Shown here one piece after another: positions 25,199-44,104 of a stretch of DNA of 64,000 bases. The stretch is from Cunninghamella blakesleeana. Its lineage: Eukaryota; Mucoromycota; Mucoromycetes; Mucorales; Cunninghamellaceae. Every line of letters begins with the position of its first letter. Position 1 is the stretch's first letter. The notes beneath the pieces were generated by a model. The model was given only the letters and a program-made list of their open reading frames with translations. It did not search any database and was not told where the DNA came from. Where the stretch lies: assembly GCA_017871115.1 (NCBI GenBank), contig JAFCIZ010000005.1:4085501-4149500 (forward strand), given 5' to 3'. Both the position numbers and the translations under genes were made by a program.

Positions 25199-26101
25199 AT
25201 CTTACCCCCTTTTCTTTTCTTTAATCCCCCCTTCTGTTTTCATATTCATTATTTATTTAATTATCAAAGTAATATATTAAACTATTAATAACAATTATAA
25301 TAAAAGAAAAATTTAATAATACTGAATAATAAATTATTAATATTATTGTATTTATTATTAATTTTAATAATTTATTGTTGTCAAAAAATAAAATAAAAAT
25401 AATGCATCAAAAAATTACACGCGGAGTTTAATTTTTATAAGATCTCAATTTTTTATAGAATTATAAAACTGTCAAGCTGTTATTCTAAAAACTAACTTAT
25501 TTTACAAAAAAAAAAATATTAAATAAACTTAACTACAGTTTTTCCTTCTTTACTGTCCACATTTTAGCTTTTTGATTAATATATTTATTTTTTTAATATT
25601 TCTTTAATGATTCTGAAGAATATTTATATATATATATATATAACTAATTTAATAAAAACTCTAATTACATCACTATAAAATTATTGTTTTAAAGCTTTTT
25701 TGCATTTTAATATATCATAATGCTGATGTTTTTTTAAAAGGATAAAATAACTAAAATAATAAGAATAAATATATAAGTAATTAATTAAATGAATTATAAT
25801 AATAATAAAAACCAATAAATATATCAATGTACCAATAAATATATAATAAATGAATAAATGAATAATAAAAAAATACTTACAAATAATATAAAATAATAAT
25901 AATAAAAAAATAATATATAAACCAATAAATAAATAATAATATATAAACCAATAAATAAATAATATGTAAACCAATAATAAATAAATGAATATTTGAAAAA
26001 AAAAAAAAAAAAAAAAACTACACTATATATATATGATATACTTAGAAGTATGTATATATACATGGAGGTATGTATATATGTTTATACATTATTAATGTTT
26101 T
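25199..26101. other. Convergent intergenic region with AT-rich tandem repeats
   Basis: About 900 bp, nearly all A and T. Apart from the ACCAATAAATA-type repeat at 25808-25990 and a run of about 22 A near 25997-26018, nothing is seen. Confidence 0.65.
25808..25990. repeat. Imperfect short tandem repeat, unit about 24-28 bp
   Basis: The core ACCAATAAATA(AATAATATATAA) recurs at least five times (for example near 25811, 25829, 25921, 25948, 25970), with variable TA/AAT spacers. Confidence 0.7.
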
Positions 26102-29100
26102 TTAAACACAGCCTTTATATGCTGTTGATGTTCTATAATGTAATGCTTGATAACGAGCTTCTTCTGCTTTTGCAAATATTAATTTTTCATTTTCTTCTTC
26201 ATGGGATTGTTGTTGATGTTCTTGATGATGATGGTGATTAGCGTGTGGAGCAGACATTAAAGGGTTAGAGGGATTATCATAATAATGAAAAGGTGTTGCA
26301 TTAGAAGAAGTAGATGGTTGATGATGATTATTGGATATGACCATTTGGGAAAATCTATTAAACACATTAGCTGATTTGGATGATAAAGTAGAATCTATTG
26401 ATAGTTGTGATGAACCTGAAGTAGCCCTTTGATGACGATCACTTTGACTACGTTGCATTTCAGAAGATGGAGAATGACTGTTGCTATTGCTATTATTATT
26501 AAATTGATTGGCCAGCAACCAATGTTGTTGTTGTTGATGTTGTCTTGGTGATGAAGGTGATGTTGATAATAGTGAGGAGTGATTGGTTTCGCTTGTAGTT
26601 GATCTAACAGAACCGGATCTTTTTGCTTTTGCCATCATATTATTTTTCACAAACCCTAATCTTTGAGAAATACTTCGTTTCATATCACCTGTACTAGCTC
26701 TTTTCCATTGTTCACTTGAAGCCACAATGCCTCTTCTAAATATATCATCCATGGATTCTTTGGAATCTCGTTTAAATGAATCAAAACTTGCTCTTGCTAA
26801 TTCTGTGGATTCTCTTAATTTTTGTTGTAATCGAGTACTTGCTGTACTTGTTGTTGAGGATATGGATGAGGTATCGCTCCAATCACTATTTAATACTCCA
26901 CTATGTCTAACGTTATTTATACCAGGTACCATATGTCCAATAGCTATTGTTTGTAATCTTAATTCACGTATCTGGTAAGCAGTGTTTAATACATATTGGA
27001 TATCATTTATCGGATAATTCTATTTAAATAATAATAATAATAGTAATAAAAAAAATATATATAAGCTGAGCTTTTTCCTATTCTCTCTTATTTAAAAAAA
27101 ATTTTCCTTTTTTTTTTTTTTTTTTTTTTTTTTTTCAATTAATTGATCTATTTATAATATATTACCTGAAGAAGTTTCACGTTTTCTGCAAAATCACCTT
27201 TAAATAATTCTTGGCGAATACACCTATATATAATAGTAATAATAATAATAGTAAGAATAATGGTAATGATAATGATTAAAACTCCTTACTATTTTTTTTT
27301 GATAAAATAAAATAATATATATTATATATATATACAACTTACACAAGCATAGCCACTGAAAAATCCAATAAAAATTCAAAAGGAGTTTCATTTACAAAAC
27401 TAGTACTAGGTGGAATAGAGGATTGACCATAGTGATGCTGATTCATGTTATTGTTATTATTTAGTATAGTATCTTGCATACCTCGTTCAGCCAATAAAGA
27501 ATCCCATAAACGAATCACATCAGGTAAATCCCATTCTTGAGTAAACAAAACTGTAATCCAACGAAAAGCATAATAAGCTTCCTTTATATCTTTACGTTGC
27601 AAATCTCTCCATAAAGATTTATCATACCAAGCTAAGCGCTGTTGCATTCTTAATAAAGTAGCATGGATCCCGGTAGTGGCATCTTGATCTAGAGAACGAA
27701 CAAAATGATCACGAACTTCCCCCATTAAAATAGAAAAACTGAAAAAAGTATCTGCTTCGGCATGAACCTGGCCAGCTAAATGCGTAGAGGTATCATTAGC
27801 AAATACATAATAGATGGGTGCTAAGATTTCATTCATTCCTTGTACATATCCAATCCCAGGATTTAATTTAGCATACATGAATAATATTCTTTCTATTACT
27901 TCCCAATGATAATCTTGTACATGATCGTCATCATCATCATCTTTATCATTTTCTTTTTTTCCATTGGTATTGGTTGAGGAAGCATGGTGATTATCATCAT
28001 GATTTAATTGTTGTTGAATCCTCTTAAAAAGTGAGCGCCTGTTAGGAATATATGGACACATAGGTTTTAATGCTGGCTTTTGTTGTTGTTGTGGATGATG
28101 TTGGTATTTTTTTGTCGCAAATGTATTTAAAGATAAGGAAGAGTTTGATTTTGAAAAGGCTGTTGATATTTTACGTACTAAATTACGAGGTGATTGTATT
28201 ATATCGGCACCATTTTCAATCATACCTGTAGAAAAGGATCTAGTTGAACTTTTTGAATTGGATCTTGATCGGTTGACAATATTATTGTTATTGTTATTGT
28301 TATTACTGTTACTATTATTGTTTTTAATTGATTTTCTAGATGCATTTGAACCAGATCTAGGTCTTCCCATAATACCAAAAGAAAACCGTCTTTTTACATC
28401 ATTTGCTTGCAATGGGTCTAAAAAATCATCATCGTCTAATGGATCATACGATTGGTTATTTTGTTGATTATCTATAGTAATAGTAGTAGAAGTAGTAGAA
28501 ATAGAAGTAGGTGGTAATGGTGCTGAAAGAGGATTTAATGGATTTTGTGGTACATGTTGTTGGAAAAAGGCAAAATCAGGTAACGTTCTTTTTACATCCT
28601 TGTCAATTTGTTCTAATATTGTATTATCATGAATATAGCTTGCCCATTTAGACCCAGGTGTAACATTTAAAGGCTATTTTATTGTGATAAAAATAAAATA
28701 AAGTTTTTTTAAAGTTGTTAGATCATTCACCCATTCATCCAAGTCATTTCAGTCATTTTATATTTATATTTATATATATCTATTTATATTTATATATACA
28801 TACATGATCATTAGATGGTGGTTCTTCTGTTGGTCTTTCTAATAAATCTTTCACCAAATTCTATTTAATATATATATTAAAAAAAGAATTATATATTATT
28901 GGCATGCGAGTTTAAAATAAATTAAATTAAAAAAAATCATATTTTCTATTTAGTTAATATGCCATACATAGTAAGATAATCGTTGGTCATAAATGGTTTT
29001 TTGCCACATGTTTTTATCTGGAGGTAAATAGCCTAATAACACTTTCCAAGCAGTAGCATGTATTGTAGAATCTTCAGGTATACCTATAATATATTATACA

Positions 29101-29488
29101 TATATATTATTTTAGTATAGTTTATATATATACAAGTTTGTTTCTCCTTTTTTCTTTTTTTTTTTTCTCTCTTTATATTATTACTATCGTTTTTGTTATC
29201 GATATTAAGCTTTTTTATTTTATTTTATTTATTTACCATGAAAACAAGCTTCCCTAAAAGATTTCATATCAATAATAGAAGACCATTGATCATTACTGTT
29301 GTATTCATCCTGCTTTTCTTTTAAAGTTATTTCAAAATATTTTAATCTATAGTGTTGATAGTAAAAAAAAAAAAAAAAAATAAGAATAGAAAATATATTT
29401 TTATTCGTATTATATTATATTTCAGAGTATAATATACTTATATAATATTATATAATGTAATATTACCTTTCTTTAAAAGATGATTCCA
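26102..29488 (-). CDS. TBC1D13-like Rab GTPase-activating protein
   Basis: Seven exons: 29488-29466, 29346-29237, 29083-28968, 28860-28804, 28673-27343, 27223-27166, 27019-26102; about 870 residues. The TBC domain starts at FREACFHGIPEDSTIHATAW. The Arg-finger region is QIDKDVKRTLPDFAFF and the Gln finger is LNPGIGYVQGMNEILAP, so both catalytic residues are kept. The sequence order (IDKDVxRTLPD...HWEVxERILFxYAKLNPG...NYPINDIQYVL) follows animal TBC1D13. Between Arg and Gln fingers is a low-complexity insert of about 210 residues rich in Ser/Asn/Asp, in the same place where TBC1D13 carries a shorter insert. The last 260 residues are a Ser/Gln/His-rich tail with many RxxS-type sites. Likely acts on a Rab in membrane traffic; which Rab is unknown. 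Confidence 0.92.
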
Positions 29489-30529
29489 TGAGACTTTATA
29501 TATGTATATATATTATTTTATTTTATTAACAAATAAAATAAAATAATAATGAATAGGTTATATTAGATATAAAAAAAAAATGAAAAACGAAAGAAAGAAA
29601 GGAAAAAAAAAGTTTGGAGAAAAAAAAATGCTAAATAAACTCAGCAGAGCGACGGCGGCATCTGAAATATTTTAAGTGTATTTTTTTTCTACTTTCTCAC
29701 TCTTGAGATTTTCTGAATAGTTATTTATGAATATTTAATGATAATAAAAACGTAATAAATTTAGCGAAATTTTAATAAAATATAATCTCAATGGTTGAGT
29801 TTATTTGGTTTTATTTGACTAATGTTTTTAATATAGGAATAGTTTTTCATTTTCAGTTTATTTTATTATATTTTTATTGTAATAAAATAATGTAACGTTT
29901 ACTTGATTCTCGTCTTTCTTTTCATATATAAATAAATAAAAAGAAAATCACCTGTCACCAACATAACGATTAACTGGTCTTAGCTAAGATTCAGGAAGAC
30001 AAAAAAACACTTATAGAAAAAAGTATCGCTTCAGACATATCTCGCTTTGCTCTTTTATAAGGTTTCATGAGAGGTTCAACGGTTTCACATTCAGATTACA
30101 TTGAGTTCTATTAAAGTCAAATTGTGGTTATGAAAAAAAGTAAAGAAAATTGAGTGAGAAAAAAAGAAAAAAATAGTGGCAAATAAAAACTCTTTTTATG
30201 CCTCGTTTCTTTTTTTTTTTTCTTTTGTTGATAAAAACAATAATAAATGACACCGCCCCCGCTCCCTTTCATCCCTTTATTTTTTTTTTAAAAGACGAAA
30301 AAGTAGTAAAAACATAAATTTCCTTAAAAATAACCAATACGACTGGAAATTACTGGGTAATTTTTTTATATGTACGTATTTATTTGTTTATTTATAAATT
30401 AATTTTTTTTTTCTAATCAAACAAAGGAAAAAACATAAATATATATATATAAAGGAGTAAAAAAAAAAACATATACAATAACAATAATAATAATAATATT
30501 AATAATAAAAAACAAAGCGATGATTTTTT
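29489..30529. other. Tandem spacer: TBC gene promoter and 3' flank of the secreted-protein gene
   Basis: About 1 kb. A small GC-richer patch lies at 29640-29665 and another mixed-composition stretch at about 29950-30125 that does not form a recognisable gene. T/A homopolymers elsewhere. Confidence 0.5.
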
Positions 30530-31362
30530 TTAAAACAATACATCATTTGTAATTAATTGCATTAAAGCTTCAGGTTTTTTTAATACTTTCGTTTTGATAG
30601 AAGCACAAGGATTTGTAGCAGCATCATCATATTGTTTACCCCAAGGTAATGAATGAGTGTCTGAAGTAGCATCCATTTTATAATTAAACGTTTGTAATTG
30701 GTCGATAGGATTTAAAGCCAGACGAATACCAAATCTTCCTTCTTCTTCCTTCAAGTCGACTGCTTCTATACGTTTCACTTTACCGATCATCTTTTTATCA
30801 TCATGTGTAGACCATTGAGTAAACCATTCTTGATTTTTTACATCATAGTAATAACTTGATAATGAAAATTCTACTTGAGTGGATTTTTTTAATTTCTTTT
30901 TTAAAGGATGATAGTTCTTTTTACTTGTATAACCTTCTAAAATAATAGGCTCAGTAGGTGATGTATAAATCATTTTGGTCAATACCATCATTGCTTTGTT
31001 TGGTATAGCTTCGGATAATAAATGTTTTGTTGATGATTTGGTTTTTTTAATTTTCTGATCAGCTTTAAATTTATGACATTCAATATCTAATCCATGAATA
31101 TAACCTGTTTAAAAAATAAATAACCATTATTATCGTGATCGTATTTTTTTTAAATATCAGTTTTAGCGTCTACATTTTATTTTCACGTACCAAATGATTT
31201 TATTTCATTAGAAAATGGTTGATAACCTTGATTAACATCAAAATGATCTTCTACAGATGAAATGGTTTGACACACATTCCATGACTTCATTAATTTTATA
31301 GGTGAACAAGTTATGTACGGAAGTATGAAAAATAATGAATAAAGAAAATATAATTTTATCAT
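30530..31362 (-). CDS. Predicted secreted protein of unknown function
   Basis: Exons 31362-31191 and 31104-30530 give 248 residues. The N-terminus MIKLYFLYSLFFILPYITCS is a good signal peptide with a plausible cleavage after the Cys/Ser. The mature protein has few Cys (NVCQTISS, DIECHKFK, NPCASIK), and its body looks beta-rich with alternating charged and hydrophobic residues (VEFSLSSYYYDVKNQEWFTQW). No membrane segment or anchor signal at the C-terminus (ITNDVLF). I recognise no domain; a carbohydrate- or lipid-binding extracellular role is only speculation. It diverges from the bS6m gene at 31928. Confidence 0.75.
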
Positions 31363-31927
31363 TTTAGTATTATGACTTCTATTATAAAAGTAATATAAAG
31401 TAATATAAAGTAATATAAAATAATTAATAAATTAAATAACGAAAGAAATAAAATAAAAAATAAAAAATAAAAAACGAAAAAAGAGAAAGAAAGAAGTGAG
31501 TAAAAAATTAAAAAAAAAACCGAATTTATAGAAATCAATCTGCATAAAATAAAAATAAGTAAAAAAAACATTAATATTATTTTTTAGGGTAGTTCACCCT
31601 TAAATCTTTATTTATTTATTAGTTCAACTATTTCTATACCCACAAAATAGTAAACAATATTGATCATGATCATTAAAATCGCAAACCTTTTTTTTATTAT
31701 TATTTTTCATATATCCATATATATATTATATAGGTGATCATTATCGCAGCGTATCACTGATAAAATATATATATGTAAATTAAACTCCGGGTTTTTTTAA
31801 AAATCAGTGGCTTTTAACCCTAAAAAAAATAAAAAATACACCTAAACCTATTTTTTATTTTTCTCCCCTCTCTTTTTTTTTTTTCTCTCCACTGTATTTT
31901 ATTTTATTTTATATAATTTATTTTAAT
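31363..31927. promoter_or_regulatory. Shared divergent promoter, secreted-protein gene / bS6m gene
   Basis: 565 bp. Contains an inverted repeat AGGGT-n5-ACCCT (about 31587-31601), a telo-box-like AACCCTAAA (31816-31824) 104 bp before the bS6m ATG, and a T/C-rich leader just upstream of 31928. Confidence 0.5.
31816..31824 (+). promoter_or_regulatory. Telo-box-like AACCCTAAA
   Basis: Matches eight of nine bases of AAACCCTAA, a motif known upstream of ribosomal and translation genes in plants and some fungi. Its place before a mitochondrial ribosomal protein gene is suggestive, but a single 9-mer in one promoter proves little. Confidence 0.3.
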
Positions 31928-32020
31928 ATGCCTTTTTATGAATTAGTTTGTATTGCACGTTCTCATCTTGTTGAGGTATAGTTTAATAATAATAATAATA
32001 TATAACAAATAGAATGATAT

Positions 32021-32052
<32 letters not shown>

Positions 32053-32507
32053 AATTTATTTTATTTAACACTGTATTTATTTACATATTAAAATATATAT
32101 ATTTTATGACCTATTTTTTAGACCAATTTGAAAGATTTAATTAGAACTTCTGCAACACAAGTTTTACAACGTGGTGGTGTGGTACGTGGATTTGATAACT
32201 GGGGTGAAAAGCAACTTCCCCATCGTATAAAACGTCATCAAGATTATCATACCAATGGACAGTATGTAGTTATAATAATAATAATATTAATATATATAAT
32301 ATACTTGTGGGATATTTATTTATTTTTTTTTATTTTATTTCAACATTTTATAATAGTTATTGGTTGATGCATTTTGATGCTAACCCTCTTATTGTACAAG
32401 ATCTTAATAAAAAATTGCTCGTAGATTCTCGAGTACTTCGCCATACATTTATCAAGTTAGGTGATAAATTGGAAAATGTAGTAGCAAGACCTGATAAATC
32501 AAAATAA
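31928..32507 (+). CDS. Mitochondrial small ribosomal subunit protein bS6m
   Basis: Bacterial-type S6 protein of the mitochondrial 30S-like subunit (yeast Mrp17, human MRPS6). Exons 31928-31975, 32122-32261 and 32357-32507 give 112 residues. It starts MPFYELVCIARSHLVE, the first S6 beta strand, followed by the helix TNLKDLIRTSATQVLQRGG and the conserved VVRGFDNWGEKQLPHRIKRH. The HY(W) strand is restored across the last junction (NGHYWLMHFDANP) and it ends with DSRVLRHTFIKLGDKLEN. Full length for the family and lacking a long presequence, as usual for S6m. Confidence 0.95.
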
Positions 32508-33249
32508 ATAAATTCATACATATATATCCACCTGGAAAATTATTATATCTATTATCAACTTTATATAATTTTTATGGATACGAAATTAATTCAGCCTTAT
32601 AATTTATTATTTTTATTAAAAAAACAAAAAACAAAAACAATCCTCCTTTACTTTTGTAAATAGTATATCAGTCCTCTTACAATACATAAATTAATAAAAC
32701 CAACCCAACATATATACGCACACACACACTAAAAAAAAGCAACTCTCGTTCTATATTAAAAATAATTATCCAATAGATATGAATAAATAAAAAGAAATTC
32801 AATAAATAGACTTTTTTTAAATTTTTTTTTGACATGTACACCTATTTTATTATTACTACTATTATTATTATTATACATGGCAATCTACTAGACAGTAAAA
32901 AAAAAAAAAAGATGTGGTATTTAATAAATAAATTTTAACATGTATACTTATTTTTAAAAATGGTAGAGATAAAAAGACTGATTCGTTCTTTTTTTATTAA
33001 AATATATATATAAATAAAAAACCAACGAAAAATATACAGGAAATGACAATCACATAGAAGGATGCTGTTTTTTTTAACTTTTGATATGTACACATATTTT
33101 ATTTTTATTTTAAAATTGAGAAAAAGAGAAAGAAAGAAAAAAAAAGAAAAAAAAAGCTAAAAATAATAATTAAAATAATTGATATAAATATAAATATATA
33201 TAAATATATATTTTTATTTTTTGTATTGTATTGTATTGTATTGCTTTTT
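32508..33249. other. Convergent intergenic region
   Basis: About 740 bp of AT-rich 3'-flanking DNA between bS6m and PRP8. A TATTG pentamer repeat precedes the PRP8 stop (about 33221-33242). No gene seen. Confidence 0.7.
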
Positions 33250-41037
<7,788 letters not shown>

Positions 41038-41559
41038 GATTTATTTATTTATTTTTTTTGCGTTGTTATATTTTTTTAAATAGAGAAAAACCAATATATA
41101 ATCAAAGATCGGATAAAATAGATATTGGTTCTAAAATATGATCTTTAATAACAAATGGCGTGTAAAAAAAATAAACGAAAAAAAATAGAATTGCTTTTTG
41201 CGCAGTAAAGGAAAAAGAAAAAGAAAATATATAATGAAGGAAAAAAAAAGCAAGAGAAAGAAAAGAAAAAAAAAAAATCGAACGGGGAAAACAACTTTTT
41301 GTAATTTTTGTTTCTTCAGCAAAAAATTGTGACCTTGATACCTAATTTGGACCCCGCCCATTTTTATTATTTTAAAGCATAAATTAATTTATTATATTTT
41401 AAAATAAAAAAAAGTTATTTTATAATATGTATAGTCATATATAATTATAATAAATGATTTATAAATTGTTAAAAAAAATATAATCTAATAATATATACAA
41501 ATGTATAATAAAAATCATTTAACTTGTTAAAAAAATTAAAATTATAACAAGTAAATGAG

Positions 41560-43312
41560 TGTAACATTCGCCTAGAGCATAAAAATACTATCTATCTAAA
41601 ATAATCAGGAAGCCCAGAATAAGGCATTTTATTAAGGCATAAGATACTAAAAACAATTCATTTCTTTTGTGCTCTTCTATTTTTTGGTAATAATAACTGA
41701 AAAAATTCAAAATTAAAAAGTTGATCTTCATTTACTGAATTCACTGTGTAATATTATATTAGTAGGCGGTGTTATTTTATATGATTTTCTTGTACTTAAT
41801 TATTTATTATACTTGAAAATTTGCTTCAATTATAGTTTAGTCACTTTTTGATATTAATCTAGGTTTAGAAATTTTTTTAGATATATAAAAGCATGTACTT
41901 ATCTAACTTCATTAAAGTATTTTTGTAAATCGTTTTTTAACCATGCTGCATTGAGATTTCTTCATAATTTACCAGTAGCCATAGTATAGTCATTATTATT
42001 TGAGTTTTCAGTATTAGCTAAATACTCTAATTGGATATGTTGGCTCTTTGAAATGTATATTTAATGAAATTAGTTTCGTTTAATGTCTTCAAACTTTAAA
42101 TCAGTTTTACATTCTTCATTAATAATATCAATATCGATACTTTTCTCAAAACCACCTTCAAGTCAAGCACTAATAATTCAAGCATGATCAGAAAAAGCAA
42201 TCTCTCGATTAAACTTTTTAGTAGATTTACAAACTTATTTAATAAACTTCTCTGAGTTTTCCATATCTAGAAGTATTAATTAATCGTTCAACGGAGTCAA
42301 AGTATATTGTGTTTATCTTTCTTCATATGTGTATTGTAAAGAATAGAACCATTCATTCTTACATCCAAATAAATATATCAGATTAACTTTTAGTGGTTTG
42401 GTGGGCTTTAGATAAAATTTCATAAATAAGATAATTATTCGTAATTACCCAATCAAGGTTATAGTGGGATTTTTTTAATAGCTGTGCGTACTAGTCGCTT
42501 TTCTTGTATTTTTACTTTTTTTCAATCTGTTTTCCAAATTGAGGCAACGTATTGTCTACAAAGGTAAAGTCACTCAAGATTCAAACTGTATAAAAAAAAT
42601 TGAGGTTTAATTTCTTCGCCTACTAAAATTATACCATAGCTATTTGTTTTGATTAATTGGTGAAAATCGGTTATTTCATTTGTTGATCATAATTTTCCTT
42701 CTTTATTATCATGGCCCTGAATTGTAATTTGAAACTATACAATCCGAGAATATCCATCCAATTTTCTAGCTCAATAGCTGCCTTTTTAAACATTTTTTGG
42801 TCTGTCAATAATAAAGAAATACTTGCAACTTGGTAACCATCTTCAAATTAACATTATTTTTTTTTAGTTATATGAGAGAAGTTCAAATAGTTATTACAGA
42901 GTTTACACTAATAGGGATGTATTTTTTTTATATATTAATATTATTGTGCTATAACAAAATAGTTGGTATCTCTTCACAAGAACAAATGTATCAGATTCTC
43001 TTTATGATTTTTATTGCCATCCTTATAAACATATTTTTTGTTTTAACATCCTATTATAACTTTTTTCTTTGTTTATTTCTTGTAGTGAATCCAACTTGAT
43101 ATCGTATATGATATCTTATAATTATTGTCAACAACATTTATTTCTTTGAGTTAATCAGTTTCTTTTTTAACTTTTACGTGCTTATCTCTATAAAACATCG
43201 TATTTAAACCATCACCATCACTTTTAAATCTATATAGAGTATCATCAAGATTCTATGTTATAATTATTTCAATAGACAAAACGATTTCAGTCCATACGAC
43301 ATAAGCTTTTGA
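41560..43312 (-). pseudogene. Decayed protein-coding gene of unrecognised family
   Basis: Read on the minus strand, protein-like segments follow one another in all three frames, broken by stops and frameshifts. Examples: KAYVVWTEIVLSIE from 43309, NLDDTLYRFKSDGDGLNTMF just after, GYQVASISLLLTDQKMFKKA from 42838 (same frame), YGIILVGEEIKPQFFLYSLN from 42638 (second frame), FEKSIDIDIINEECKTDLKF from 42150 and RNLNAAWLKNDLQKYFNEVR from 41961 (third frame). Several in-frame stops are TGA next to good residues, as expected if TGG or CGA codons decayed. No intron motifs are needed to join the pieces, so the ancestral gene was intron-poor. Over 400 codons survive. I cannot name the family; it is not like the neighbours. 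Confidence 0.65.
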
Positions 43313-43785
43313 TCAAAGAAAAATAACTAAATGAATTATAAGTGAATAATGACTATAACAAAAAATAAAATAAAATCAAAAGTAATAGTATTTTTTTTAA
43401 AAAAAGAAAAGCGAAAAGCGAAAAACGAAAAACATTAAAAAAAGAGATACAGTTAAAATTTTATAATCCATCAATTTTTACATCTCATTGTCTGATATAC
43501 ACGAATTTCCAAATTGGGACAGTAAAATAGCATCGTTGTAGACGAAAAAATTTGCTTTTTGAAAACTTCATATTTATTATAAAAAATATAAATACTTTGA
43601 AAACCATTATATATGCTTAAAAAAATACTTCTCACCTAATCCTACTTATCACATTTTATTTTAGCATGGTATTAAAAAAATAATAATAATTATAAATGGT
43701 TGTAATAAAAAAAAAAAATTTCACCAGAATAGTTTTTTTTTTTATCGAGTTAAACCGCGGGAAAAGAGATGATTTTAAAAAAAAG

Positions 43786-44012
43786 ATTGGCTAATCCTTG
43801 ATGACTTATTAATACAACCAATAGAATTATTCGGAATAACATTTTTTTTTTGTATCCCCCAATTTTTTAAGAAATAAAACGTAATAATAGCCAATGTACC
43901 CTTAATCTTTTTATCTCTTTAGTAAGGGTTCTCATCTCCTTCGTTCCTTTTTACCCTACTCCGAATGAATATTATATAAAGTTTGAAGTCCTTTTTTCCC
44001 TCCCCCACTTTT
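43786..44012 (+). promoter_or_regulatory. CCAAT-rich, TATA-containing promoter-like block without a downstream gene
   Basis: ATTGG at 43786-43790, CCAAT at 43818-43822 and 43891-43895, a TTATATAAA-like box near 43972-43980 and a CT/C-rich tract at 43991-44012. The order fits a plus-strand promoter, but plus-strand DNA beyond it is antisense to the C2H2 gene. CCAAT boxes work in both orientations, so it may instead be left from the pseudogene. Confidence 0.35.
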
Positions 44013-44104
44013 TTTTTTTACACATACACAAATAAAAAAAATTTTTTTTAATTATTATTATGTACAAAGCTATATATATATAATTTATTATTCCTATATT
44101 TTTT

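Larger units (their letters stand above)
41038..44104. other. Spacer with decayed gene and promoter-like block
   Basis: About 3 kb between the PRP8 start and the 3' end of the C2H2 gene. It contains PRP8's upstream region (A/G-rich on the plus strand to about 41340), the pseudogene at about 41560-43312, a (GAAAAGC)-like short repeat near 43405-43432 and a CCAAT/TATA-like block at 43786-44012. Confidence 0.7.

Noticed and set aside
25681..26063. Overlapping minus-strand frames rich in Tyr/Ile/Phe
   Set aside because: Arise from the AT-rich tandem repeat.
29950..30125. Less AT-rich patch upstream of the TBC gene considered as an upstream exon or small gene
   Set aside because: Frames are short and broken, and the TBC gene already has a good start at 29488; nothing recognisable remains.
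41560..43312. Reading the TGA stops as Trp (mitochondrial-type code, as in a mitochondrial insertion or mitovirus-like relic)
   Set aside because: TAA/TAG stops and frameshifts are also present and no recognisable mitochondrial or viral protein motif was seen; ordinary decay explains it.
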